A program made the position numbers and the translations under genes. The notes below the pieces were generated by a model. That model was not told the DNA's origin and searched no databases. It saw only the letters and a list, made by a program, of their open reading frames with translations. This document shows, piece after piece, positions 7,418 to 14,672 of a stretch of 17,378 bases of DNA. Numbering within the stretch: the stretch's first letter is position 1; every line of letters begins with the position of its first letter. This stretch comes from Lewinellaceae bacterium (GTDB taxonomy: Bacteria; Bacteroidota; Bacteroidia; Chitinophagales; Saprospiraceae): contig JADJSY010000071.1 of assembly GCA_016711435.1 (NCBI GenBank), positions 1-17,378 on the forward strand, written 5' to 3'.

Positions 7418-8704
7418 TTAGTCTGCGGCTGCGGTGGCTGGAACGGCGGCGATGCTGCCTCGCCAGAAAAATGCCCAATACATAATGACAGAGATCGTGT
7501 AGAGAATGATGGTTCCGATGAACGGGGGCCGAACCCGAATTTCGACTTGCAGCAACCCGCTGATGGTGGGGCTGAATGCCCAGCCGAAATTCCAAGCCAT
7601 GCTGGTCAGGCTGGCGACAGTAGCACGGGCGGATGGTTCGACATGTTCCATGATGAAGGTTTGATAGACGGGCGAGCTCATGTTCATCAACGCGAGGCGG
7701 ACGTAATAGGTTGCCGCGCCGACCCAGAAGATGGGGGAGAAGCCAAGCAAAATTAGGAATGGGATCGAGATGGCCTGTGTAATGACAACGAGTTGAATTT
7801 TGCCCGTCCGTTCTGCGAGCGGCGGCGCGATCAACAGACCGATGCCCATTGCGAGCGAACCCCACGCAAACAATGTGCCGATAACCGGGTCAGGCTGGTG
7901 ATGCACTTCGCGGAAGAAGACGTTCATGAACGGCATGACCAGTCCTGCGCCGAGGGAGGTAAGCAGCATGGGCAGGATCAGTTTTGTAAGCAGCAGCGGA
8001 TTCTTTGCCGCGTATTGGAACGGCGCAAAGATGGCGCGTTGGCTGTGCGTGAGTTTAGGTGAAGTGAGAAATACCAGCGGAATGATCGCCAATGCTGCGC
8101 CGATGCCGATGATGAGAATGGAATCTCCGTAGGCTGTGCTGCTGGTGGCAATGACATTCTTTGCATTGCCCATCCAGGTAGGCAGGTAGCCGCCGACCCA
8201 ATTGCCGACGGAGGCCATGGTCATTTGCAGTCCCTGACCGAAGCTGAAGAGATAGGTGCGTTCCTTCTCGTTGCTGTTCTCCATTAAGAAGGGCGACATG
8301 GTGACACCAGCGAGGCTTTGCGCGATACCCGAGAGCACGTTCATCGAATAGAAGGATGTCTCTGATTGCCAAAGCGCCATGGTGAGAATGGAGATGCTGA
8401 GTAGCGCGCCCGACAAAACGAGCGAGCCTTTGCGCCCGATGATGTCTGCGAGGTAGCCCATTGGCAGGGCAACGATGAGAGCGACGAAACTGCTGGTGGT
8501 GATGAGGTTGCCAAGCAGGGCTTCGTCAAAGCCGAGGCTGAGGACGTAAAAGTTGAAGATCAAACGGAAGACGCCCATCACCGCGCCGGTGAGGATGACG
8601 TTAAGCAAATAGAAGCGCGCATTCGGTGAAAAAGCGCTGATCTGGGAACTGTATTCGCCCAATACTCGGAACAATCTTGGGGCTTTTGTATTTTGTTTGT
8701 TCAT
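7418..8704 (-). CDS. Major facilitator superfamily transporter
   Basis: A 428-residue, strongly hydrophobic protein of the usual MFS size for 12 transmembrane helices, with a polar N-terminal tail of about 28 residues. The loop 2-3 signature motif A is visible as GYLADIIGRKGSLV, and a related G-L-A-x-R-T-G-K block (PPLAERTGKIQLV) appears at the equivalent place in the second half. Such carriers move small molecules, often drugs or metabolites, by proton coupling; the substrate is not predictable. It starts nine bases after the ArsR-type regulator gene, with AGAGAAGGA just before the ATG, and is the last gene of a three-gene unit ending at a strong terminator. Control by that regulator is therefore likely, as for many efflux pumps. 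Confidence 0.92.
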   Translation of the reverse strand: MNKQNTKAPRLFRVLGEYSSQISAFSPNARFYLLNVILTGAVMGVFRLIFNFYVLSLGFDEALLGNLITTSSFVALIVALPMGYLADIIGRKGSLVLSGALLSISILTMALWQSETSFYSMNVLSGIAQSLAGVTMSPFLMENSNEKERTYLFSFGQGLQMTMASVGNWVGGYLPTWMGNAKNVIATSSTAYGDSILIIGIGAALAIIPLVFLTSPKLTHSQRAIFAPFQYAAKNPLLLTKLILPMLLTSLGAGLVMPFMNVFFREVHHQPDPVIGTLFAWGSLAMGIGLLIAPPLAERTGKIQLVVITQAISIPFLILLGFSPIFWVGAATYYVRLALMNMSSPVYQTFIMEHVEPSARATVASLTSMAWNFGWAFSPTISGLLQVEIRVRPPFIGTIILYTISVIMYWAFFWRGSIAAVPATAAAD

Positions 8705-8713
8705 TCCTTCTCT

Positions 8714-9817
8714 TTATTCTTTTGGTGTGTTATTTTGCAAAAAAGTTTGTAGATTTCCAAAAATGGATTCGAGAGCCTGCTTGCGGACGGCGTACCGCTT
8801 TTCATCCTGATTCAGCGAAAGTTCAACAAGGCTGGCGAGGCGTAATTCGCTGAGGTGATGGGTCACCGTGGGCGGGCGCAGTTGGAGCTTGCGGGCAATT
8901 TCAGAAGGGGTGAGGCTTTCGTTGGAAAGATAATACAGAATTTTCAAGCGGGTTGGGTCGGCAAGCGCTTTGAGTGACCTGACCAATGCGTCGGGCACAG
9001 TCTCGCCGGGGATGACAGACATATCTGCGGGGCGGGTGCCGAAGAGCAGCAGCATGGTGTCGTTTTCGATCTTCTCAAAGAAGATCAGCGGGGTTGTCCA
9101 GAAGGCGGGGGCGATGATGAATTTTGGAGCGCGGAATTCATCGCCGAGTTGAATACCTTGCGAAAGCTCAACGAACAGATCATCCACACTCAAGGTGGAG
9201 GCTAATGCTTGGGCTTTTTCCAAACCAGCTTTCAGGACGGGTGCGACGCGCTTTTCTTCTTCCTCAAAAAAAGCCTGATAATACGATTGCATGGCGGAGA
9301 GGAATCCTTCGCCAAGTTCAATAGGTTTACTCCACCAATAGAAGCTGCGTTCGAGAGCTTCTTTTTTTAGGCCGCCATGTTTTTTTCCAAACAGTTTCAG
9401 GAAGAATTCAATGTCATCTGAATTCCATTTTCCTTCGGCTGCGATCCGCATAAGGATTTTATGGAAGCGTTTGTGCTTTTCCATTTCTTCTGCGTTGTCA
9501 CCCAGATAGGGTTCATCCAGGCGTTGCAGTTTTATCATCCGCTCTGCGGCTGGGATTTGCTTCAATGCCCAAAGTGCGCTGACGGCATCTTTTGGGGCGG
9601 GCAGGCTGTGCAGCCATTTGAGCGGAACACCCGTTAACGGGTAGACCTCCTCCAATAGTTTGCGTTCAGCCGCTGGAATCCGTGAACGGACGCCAGCGGC
9701 GTAGGATGGGCGAATGCCAAAATAATCAGGTTCATGCAGAACGTGCAGGCTGATGAATAATTCGTAGGCGGTGCCGAAATCCCAGGCAATGGTGGGGGAG
9801 GTCTGTTTATCGGTCAT
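8714..9817 (-). CDS. ArsR-type winged-helix regulator with a large N-terminal domain
   Basis: The C-terminal 85-90 residues (about 279-362) are a classic ArsR winged helix: SLKALADPTRLKILYYL, then LTPSEIARKL, recognition helix PPTVTHHLSELR and a wing ending in KRYAV. The first 270 residues are alpha-helical and charged, without a recognisable ligand motif; this layout resembles ArsR-like proteins with a DUF5937-style N-terminus, though I cannot confirm the family. At 367 residues it is three times the size of a simple ArsR repressor, so the N-terminal part may sense a ligand. AAAGGA lies a few bases before ATG 9817. It sits between a 72-aa gene and the MFS gene in one operon, and the operon promoter carries two palindromes that are good candidates for its binding site. 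Confidence 0.9.
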   Translation of the reverse strand: MTDKQTSPTIAWDFGTAYELFISLHVLHEPDYFGIRPSYAAGVRSRIPAAERKLLEEVYPLTGVPLKWLHSLPAPKDAVSALWALKQIPAAERMIKLQRLDEPYLGDNAEEMEKHKRFHKILMRIAAEGKWNSDDIEFFLKLFGKKHGGLKKEALERSFYWWSKPIELGEGFLSAMQSYYQAFFEEEEKRVAPVLKAGLEKAQALASTLSVDDLFVELSQGIQLGDEFRAPKFIIAPAFWTTPLIFFEKIENDTMLLLFGTRPADMSVIPGETVPDALVRSLKALADPTRLKILYYLSNESLTPSEIARKLQLRPPTVTHHLSELRLASLVELSLNQDEKRYAVRKQALESIFGNLQTFLQNNTPKE

Positions 9818-9839
9818 AGGTCCTTTGGTAGCTCCTGGA

Positions 9840-10058
9840 TTATTTTGTGGATTTTAGTTTTCTGCCGATCGCGATCAGCATTTGGCCTGTGCTTTCGTCA
9901 ATGTGATCGTTGAAAGGCGGGATGAATTTGAAAACGGTTCCAATCGTTACGAGCACTTGCCCAGTCTCGTGGGTGAAAAGGCTGCGTGTGGATGTTTTTG
10001 CTTCATCATGGGCATGGTTTTTTTGTTCTTCAGCTATAAATTCATTTGCAATAGACAT
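9840..10058 (-). CDS. 72-residue protein with two similar segments, first gene of the regulator-MFS operon
   Basis: A strong ribosome site (GAGGAGAGG) lies before ATG 10058, and the ArsR-type gene starts 22 bases after its stop, so it is likely translated. The first 30 residues are polar (two His, many Glu/Asp/Lys). The rest contains an internal near-repeat: TGQVLVTIGTVFK and TGQMLIAIGRKLK, about 25 residues apart. No membrane helix or Cys. I do not recognise a family. Being first in the operon suggests a partner role with the regulator or carrier, which is only inference. Confidence 0.7.
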   Translation of the reverse strand: MSIANEFIAEEQKNHAHDEAKTSTRSLFTHETGQVLVTIGTVFKFIPPFNDHIDESTGQMLIAIGRKLKSTK

Positions 10059-10103
10059 GGGACCTCTCCTCTAATAAAATCGACAGTTAGGCAGATGCCT
10101 TTG

Positions 10104-10135
10104 TTAGACCGATGTCTAATTAGATAATAGTCTAA
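10104..10135. promoter_or_regulatory. Two abutting 16-bp palindromic operators
   Basis: TTAGAC-CGAT-GTCTAA (10104-10119) is a perfect 6-4-6 palindrome. Directly next to it is TTAGAT-AATA-GTCTAA (10120-10135), the same palindrome with one arm base changed. Centre-to-centre distance is 16 bp. Both lie over the -10 box and start region of the - strand operon promoter, so a bound dimer pair would block transcription. The ArsR-type regulator of the same operon is the obvious candidate ligand. Confidence 0.75.
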
Positions 10136-10152
10136 TATACCTCAAGAGTCAA
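10124..10152 (-). promoter_or_regulatory. Consensus promoter of the 72-aa / ArsR / MFS operon
   Basis: On the - strand: TTGACT (10152-10147), 17-base spacer, TATTAT (10129-10124). Predicted start is near 10117, inside the first palindrome, with a leader of about 60 bases before ATG 10058. Confidence 0.75.
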
Positions 10153-10172
10153 TAGGCAATTTCACTTTTTGG

Positions 10173-10199
10173 TTGTAATTATGCCCGTGAGGGTATAAT
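10173..10199 (+). promoter_or_regulatory. Candidate promoter for the coiled-coil membrane protein
   Basis: TTGTAA (10173-10178) and TATAAT (10194-10199) with a 15-base spacer; the -10 is perfect, the spacing short. A start near 10206 would give a leader of about 107 bases containing the hairpin at 10259-10289. Confidence 0.5.
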
Positions 10200-10258
10200 T
10201 TTCAAAATCCTGCCGCCAATGTCATTAGGGGGAAAGAATCTTTTACATGGTGCCAAAG

Positions 10259-10289
10259 ACCCTCACCGCGCATTTATGCGCGGCAGGGT
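10259..10289 (+). promoter_or_regulatory. Strong hairpin in the leader of the 10313 gene
   Basis: ACCCT (10259-10263) and CCGCGCA (10266-10272) pair with TGCGCGG (10277-10283) and AGGGT (10285-10289): 12 pairs with a 2-versus-1 internal loop and a four-base loop. ATATTTTTC follows, then the ribosome site CGGAGG. It could be an attenuator-like terminator or an mRNA-stabilising structure. Confidence 0.45.
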
Positions 10290-10312
10290 GACATATTTTT
10301 CGGAGGATAAAC

Positions 10313-11122
10313 ATGGCGCGTAAAATCTTTAGTAGTACATTGATCGTTATCAGTTCAACGCTACTCATTTTGAGCATTTTTGGGGTTGCGCTTGCCTGAG
10401 TATATAACGAGCCATTAACCCGCAAAGCGCTCGATAAATTGGAAGAGGTTGATGGCGAGCTTGAACAGGTGGAGGTCACACTTAAGACTTCGAAAACTGA
10501 ATTGGAACGTACTCTCCGAATCGTAAATTCCACCGAAGAGGCTCTGAAAAAATTCACTCTCAATGATCCCCAGGGTTTCTTTGAGGATGTTCAAACCACG
10601 CTTGATGATGGGCTTGTCACTGAATTGGAAACAGCCAGTACAAGGTTGACTTCCGCGCGGGATACGCTCGAAAATTTGCGCGTCACCTTATTTGGACTCA
10701 GTTTAGTTCCGTTCCTTAAAGTGAATGTTTCGGATCAAATCCTGACTGATTTAATAGACTCTGCTGATGCGCTTCAATCTAGGATCGCGGATGTTAGCGA
10801 TCTTGCTAAACAGGCATCCATCTTTCTGGATGATGCATCATTTCTACTGAGCGGCGATTTCAGCGAAACGCGAGACAGCCTGGAATATTTTCTAGGGGAG
10901 ATCAGTGTCTATCAACAAAAGGTGGACGGATGGCGCACACAAATAGCGGATTTAACTGAATCAATCCCCACATGGATTGACAACGCCTCTCTCTCCCTGA
11001 CACTTGGCCTGTTCTGGTTTGCATTCTCTCAGTTTGGGCTGATCCTGCACGGGGTAGGCATGAAGCGCGGAATTGATCCGCTGGATGTGCTGAGGAAAAA
11101 GTCAGAATTGTTCGCAGGGTAG
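10313..11122 (+). CDS. Membrane-anchored coiled-coil protein of unknown function, interrupted by an in-frame TGA
   Basis: ATG 10313 follows CGGAGG by six bases. The first 28 codons encode a signal-anchor-like helix (SSTLIVISSTLLILSIFGVA). Codon 29 (10397-10399) is TGA, after which the same frame continues without a break to TAG at 11122, 269 residues in all. The body is rich in heptad-like leucines and acidic residues (about residues 40-100 and 150-230, predicted coiled coil), and a second hydrophobic helix lies near the C-terminus (SLTLGLFWFAFSQFGLIL), followed by a short basic tail. Both ends would thus sit in the membrane with the coiled coil outside. TGG to TGA (Trp) is the simplest change. 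With the TGA real, there is no good restart site, so the gene would be dead. I do not recognise a family. Confidence 0.7.
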
Positions 11123-11191
11123 AGAAAGCCCTAAAATCGGCGCTTGGGGATGCAGCAGCTACTCTAAGTGGTTCAATAAGTTTTTTTATGC

Positions 11192-11223
11192 AAAATGCCC
11201 GCAATTATTGCAGGCATTTTTTT
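11192..11223. terminator. Terminator between converging genes
   Basis: AAAATGCC-C-GCAA (11192-11204) pairs with TTGC-A-GGCATTTT (11208-11220) around a three-base loop, with one C-A mismatch, followed by TTT. It is a good terminator for the + strand gene and a weaker one for the - strand gene ending at 11248. Confidence 0.75.
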
Positions 11224-11247
11224 ATCAGGCTTCTTGTAAAAGATCAA

Positions 11248-12615
11248 TTACGCGTACGCGCCAGACCACGTTTCAAAACGCCGTCCATCGTGTTCTTCGG
11301 GAGTGTAAAAGGTGAGATAGGTGAGTGCCTGATACGGAACAAATTTTTGTTCCTTCGGGTTCTGGATCGCAAGATCATAATACGAATGCCATGTGCCCGC
11401 GTTGAAGTAGATCTGGCTTTCGGGTTCAGGCAGGGCTGCATTCATTCCCAGCGGCACAACTTCATATTGGTGGGTGTGTCCGTAAATGATGTGCTGGGCT
11501 TTCCCACTTAAGAAGGCGGGTTCTTTCAAAGCATGGCTGGCAAAGGAATGTTTGCCGCTCCACATTTTTTTACGAACCCAGATGATCACATCGTTGATGG
11601 TGGCAAAGGTGGCGCGCCCCGACATTTTAATGATGATTTCCATCGCATCCACCAGGTCGAAGCGGAAGGCTTTGTCTGCTTCACGCACGAATTTTGTTTG
11701 CAGGAATTCATCTGCGATCTCATCCCAGACATGCTTCAATTCATCTTCCACGGGATGCGCGGCTGCATAATTCTTGATCTGTCCGCTGATCCAAAGTGGA
11801 GCGGCGAGCACAGGGCGGATGTTCGCGATCTTGCGCAAGCTGTCAATGATGCCTGCGGGTAATTTGTCGCCGTATCTTTTTTGCACTTCCACAGGGAAGC
11901 GGTTGCATACATCCATTGTGAATGCATCGCCAACCGTGCCGAAGTTTCTCCCTTTTTCACGGTTGAAGTTGAACTTGTCGTAAATATCCCCGTGGCGGGC
12001 AAGGACTTTGTGCCGCTCGAAGAGATCTTTCAGGAAGGGAGATTCTTGCGGGTCATACGGAAATGGCGATGCTGAATTGCACAGCCCCATTTTCTCAATG
12101 ATCTCAGTGCGGATGTTGTCAAAAGCTTCGCCTTGCAGGTGGTAGTACCAATCGTGATTGCCCACCATGTAATGAAAGCGGACTTTGATGGGCAGCACTT
12201 CCTTGCTTTGAAAATCGGCTTCGCCTTTGCTGTTTGCGGGCGCAAGCTGCAAGCCCTCTCCGCTGGCGAGGCGGCGTAGAATTTTGAAGGCTTCTTCGTT
12301 GTGCTCAAGAATGGCGCGGGTGACTTCGAGAAGTTTGGCGGCGTAGTTCGGGTTGGTGGGGTCGCTCCATGGGCGGACGTAGTTGCTGTCGCTCGAACAG
12401 GTATCCAGCCAACGCGCGGAGTGAAGCGGGTCGAGGATGTCGCCCATCAGCAAAACGTCGAGACTCTCGATCGGACGGTATCCGCCGTCCCTTCGTAAAG
12501 AGGCGAAGCGGGCGGTTTCCGTCAGGCGGCGGGCAAAGAGTCGAAATGCGCTGGGCGAGATCGAATCTGCTGTGGTTCCGTCTCCGAGATGTAAGTCACT
12601 GATGATGACGAGCAT
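11248..12615 (-). CDS. Calcineurin-like metallophosphoesterase
   Basis: All five metal-binding blocks of the calcineurin-like fold appear in order: DLHLGD (D7, H9), GDILD (58-62), GNHDWY (152-157), HGDIYD (208-213) and GHTHQY (379-384). The enzyme would hold two metal ions and hydrolyse a phospho-mono- or diester. At 455 residues it is larger than a minimal domain (about 250) because of an alpha-helical insertion between the fourth and fifth blocks (about residues 225-370). No signal peptide, so cytoplasmic. Substrate unknown. It starts 22 bases after PHP2 and is probably co-transcribed with it, pairing two different phosphoesterases in one unit. ATG 12615 immediately precedes the first beta strand (LVIISDLHL), which supports the start. 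Confidence 0.92.
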   Translation of the reverse strand: MLVIISDLHLGDGTTADSISPSAFRLFARRLTETARFASLRRDGGYRPIESLDVLLMGDILDPLHSARWLDTCSSDSNYVRPWSDPTNPNYAAKLLEVTRAILEHNEEAFKILRRLASGEGLQLAPANSKGEADFQSKEVLPIKVRFHYMVGNHDWYYHLQGEAFDNIRTEIIEKMGLCNSASPFPYDPQESPFLKDLFERHKVLARHGDIYDKFNFNREKGRNFGTVGDAFTMDVCNRFPVEVQKRYGDKLPAGIIDSLRKIANIRPVLAAPLWISGQIKNYAAAHPVEDELKHVWDEIADEFLQTKFVREADKAFRFDLVDAMEIIIKMSGRATFATINDVIIWVRKKMWSGKHSFASHALKEPAFLSGKAQHIIYGHTHQYEVVPLGMNAALPEPESQIYFNAGTWHSYYDLAIQNPKEQKFVPYQALTYLTFYTPEEHDGRRFETWSGAYA

Positions 12616-12637
12616 GAGATTCCTTCAAGCTGATATT

Positions 12638-13366
12638 TTAGGGACGAGACGGTTCGCGTTGCGCTGTTGCCTGCCTTCTAAAAACTTCGGACATTTTTCT
12701 CCCGATGAACAGTCTGAGCCAGCGGAAGAAGATGCGCATGGGATGTTCGTGGTTGATCTGTTGGGGCTGTGTGCTGCGGCGTTGAATGGCCTGACGCAAT
12801 TCGCGTGAGGTGCTGCCTTCAAAACCCGTGACCCCTGCGCCGATCATGGATGCGATGTGCGCGTCGCTGGATGCGATGTGTGCCAGCGGAAGTTTGTCTG
12901 CGGCTTTTTGTGAACGCCCATTAAAGGGACTGTGTGTGGGATTCATATTGCAGATTTCGATGCCGTGTAATACTTCCCGCGCTTGCGGATGCTCCAGCGC
13001 TTTGCGTATGCTTTGCATGGAGATGCTGGTGGGGGAGGGTTGGTCGGGATGTGCGACGATGGCTGTGCCGCCCATTTCGCGGACGCAAATCAACGTGTCG
13101 ATCAATGACATGCCTGCGGGGATTTTCCTATCAATGAAGAGGACAATGAGATGTCCTTCGCTGGTGCTGACTTCGGCGCCGGGGATCACGTGAATTCCAT
13201 ACTCATTGGAAATGGCGCGCGCTTCGAGCGCACCGCGTACTTCGTCGTGATCGGTGATGGCGATCACGTCCAGCCCTGCGCGGACAGCCGATTCCAACGC
13301 CTCGCGGACGCTGGCGGTGCCGTCCATACTATATGTGGTGTGAATGTGTAGATCTGCTTTGCCCAT
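12638..13366 (-). CDS. PHP-domain metal-dependent phosphoesterase, copy 2
   Basis: A 242-residue intact relative of the gene at 5371-6140. The metal ligands occupy identical positions: H7, H9, D39-H40-D41, E65, H72, H106, D167, H169. Similarity runs through the whole domain (ADLH.H..YS.D.T, VIAITDHDE.RG.LEA, VIPGAEVST.EGHL, IASSDAHI), so the two are paralogues. After the PHP domain it has its own tail with an amphipathic basic stretch (MRIFFRWLRLFIGRKM) that may touch the membrane, ending in a low-complexity polar end. No ribosome site precedes ATG 13366; a TATACT element lies 10 bases upstream, so the message may have almost no leader. The metallophosphoesterase gene follows it. Confidence 0.93.
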   Translation of the reverse strand: MGKADLHIHTTYSMDGTASVREALESAVRAGLDVIAITDHDEVRGALEARAISNEYGIHVIPGAEVSTSEGHLIVLFIDRKIPAGMSLIDTLICVREMGGTAIVAHPDQPSPTSISMQSIRKALEHPQAREVLHGIEICNMNPTHSPFNGRSQKAADKLPLAHIASSDAHIASMIGAGVTGFEGSTSRELRQAIQRRSTQPQQINHEHPMRIFFRWLRLFIGRKMSEVFRRQATAQREPSRP

Positions 13367-13376
13367 AATATTTTTT

Positions 13377-13382
13377 AGTATA
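13377..13382 (-). promoter_or_regulatory. -10 element of the PHP2-metallophosphoesterase unit
   Basis: On the - strand TATACT lies 10 bases before the PHP2 ATG; a poor -35 (TTAACC) is 19 bases further up. The transcript would start about four bases before the ATG. Confidence 0.35.
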
Positions 13383-13474
13383 CCTGCTGTGTTTGAGAAT
13401 TGGTTAAGAGGATGTAAAGGTAGGGTTTCTGAACTTGTAAGTTTTCAAACTTCATCATAGTCTGCTTTCGGTTG

Positions 13475-13480
13475 TATAAT
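13475..13480 (+). promoter_or_regulatory. Candidate -10 for the 13538 gene
   Basis: TATAAT, 57 bases before ATG 13538; the best -35 (TTCATC, 13451-13456, spacer 18) is weak. The 171 bases between the divergent genes hold nothing else that I can name. Confidence 0.35.
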
Positions 13481-13537
13481 TTCCTCCGCATGTTGTGTAC
13501 GCACTAGAATTACGTTGATGAATGGTGGATAGGTTAT

Positions 13538-14548
13538 ATGAGTAATCAAAAGCCCAAAGCAAAGAAACCTGACGTATCGTCGGATGATGATATTGAAATA
13601 GGCGGTGATGTCGCTGATAGTTTCATCATCCATGGTGATGGAAATGTGATCAATGTTATTGAGAAAAAGATACTTCAGATTTGCCTGAAAAGGGACCTGA
13701 CTCCAAAGAATAAAATAAATATTGCAATTATTGTTGCTTTGATTGGCCTGATCGGGACAATTGGAGCTGCCTTGATAGGCTCGTATGGAAAAAGAGATTT
13801 ACCAGTTCCGAGTCCTACGCTCATACCAACTACCGCAATTGCTTTTACAGATACCGCCACCCCGACTTTCCCCCCAACGAACACGGCTTTGCCTGACACT
13901 CCAACTTCTACGCCTGTTTTGGTAACGGATACTCCTGTGCCCACTATTACCCCTGTCCCACAAGCGATTGGGGCAGATTGGCTGGCTGGCTGTATCAGTA
14001 CATTGTGGCGGGCATATCCATCGGTACCTACGGATGAAAGGGGAGATGGTTGTTGGCGTGAACCTGTTTACGTTTTTTCTGCCGAGAATGGCGATCTGGA
14101 TTTTCTCGCCGAGCGTAAGGGTGGTCTTGCTGAAACCTATGGTTTGTTTGCCCCATTGCCTGAAAGTGGAACGGTCACGTTTACTGTCCGCCTTGAGCAT
14201 TTGGAAAACGCCGACCTGTGGATGGGAGTCTTTGCCGAACCAAATCTGGATTCAAAAGGCTTGTTATTGACCATTCTGAATGGGAACGTGAACAAACGCT
14301 CGATCGTACAAAAGGACCCGCGAACCTATGAAACCATACAAGGGACTCAAGTGCTATCTCAGGGAAACGGTTTCCTAATTTCATTTACTGTTACCCCGCT
14401 CTCTGTAAGCGGCAGGGTCAACCCCCATGTATTTGTGTGGGACCCAGTCTCTCTTCCATCACCGCAAAAATGGATATTTTTGGGATATAAGGGTTTGAGA
14501 AATACATATCATATAGAGGGTACGTTCCTTAATTTTGAGTTGAAATAA
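13538..14548 (+). CDS. Single-pass membrane protein: cytoplasmic G-D-G-N segment, Pro/Thr linker, extracellular domain
   Basis: Residues 1-58 are polar and include IGGDVADSFIIHGDGNVI (21-38), a turn-rich motif of the kind found near the N-termini of membrane or signalling proteins of Chloroflexota and Cyanobacteria. One transmembrane helix follows (about 60-82: IAIIVALIGLIGTIGAALIG), then a linker of about 55 residues rich in TP/PT repeats (87-142), then a C-terminal domain of about 190 residues with alternating hydrophobic pattern, two or more Cys (CIST, GCWRE) and beta-rich blocks (GTVTFTVRLEHLENADLWMGVF, FLISFTVTPLSVSGRV), possibly a jelly-roll-like fold. Topology is N-in, C-out. GGATAGG precedes the ATG. 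No family name is certain. It ends 20 bases before a perfect terminator. Confidence 0.8.
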   Translation: MSNQKPKAKKPDVSSDDDIEIGGDVADSFIIHGDGNVINVIEKKILQICLKRDLTPKNKINIAIIVALIGLIGTIGAALIGSYGKRDLPVPSPTLIPTTAIAFTDTATPTFPPTNTALPDTPTSTPVLVTDTPVPTITPVPQAIGADWLAGCISTLWRAYPSVPTDERGDGCWREPVYVFSAENGDLDFLAERKGGLAETYGLFAPLPESGTVTFTVRLEHLENADLWMGVFAEPNLDSKGLLLTILNGNVNKRSIVQKDPRTYETIQGTQVLSQGNGFLISFTVTPLSVSGRVNPHVFVWDPVSLPSPQKWIFLGYKGLRNTYHIEGTFLNFELK

Positions 14549-14567
14549 TAAGAGAGTATCTGTTCAC

Positions 14568-14599
14568 AAAAAGCCAGTCCCGCAGCGGACTGGCTTTTT
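14568..14599 (+). terminator. Terminator of the 13538 gene; first copy of a repeated hairpin
   Basis: AAAAAGCCAGTCC (14568-14580) pairs perfectly with GGACTGGCTTTTT (14587-14599) around CGCAGC. A near copy, including the loop (CGTAGC), lies at 15689-15716. Confidence 0.85.
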
Positions 14600-14625
14600 G
14601 AAACGGTTGTTTTCACCTTTATAAT
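14598..14625 (+). promoter_or_regulatory. Promoter of the FGE-domain lipoprotein gene
   Basis: TTGAAA (14598-14603), 16-base spacer, TATAAT (14620-14625). The -35 overlaps the last T of the preceding terminator, so the two genes are separately transcribed. Start expected near 14632. Confidence 0.6.
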
Positions 14626-14672
14626 TTTATGGCCCGTGTCAGCGGGACAAACCATAATGACAGCGAGGTGCA

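Noticed and set aside
7250..7756. 168-codon + strand frame
   Set aside because: Lies across the start of the flavoprotein gene, its terminator and the MFS gene; composition is unlike a real protein.
10104..10135. Palindromes as an IS or phage attachment site
   Set aside because: Position over a consensus promoter of a regulator operon explains them better; no integrase or insertion is nearby.
10397..10399. Genome-wide UGA recoding to Trp
   Set aside because: TGA ends other well-defined genes at their expected length (e.g. 1219-1221), so only this codon is odd.
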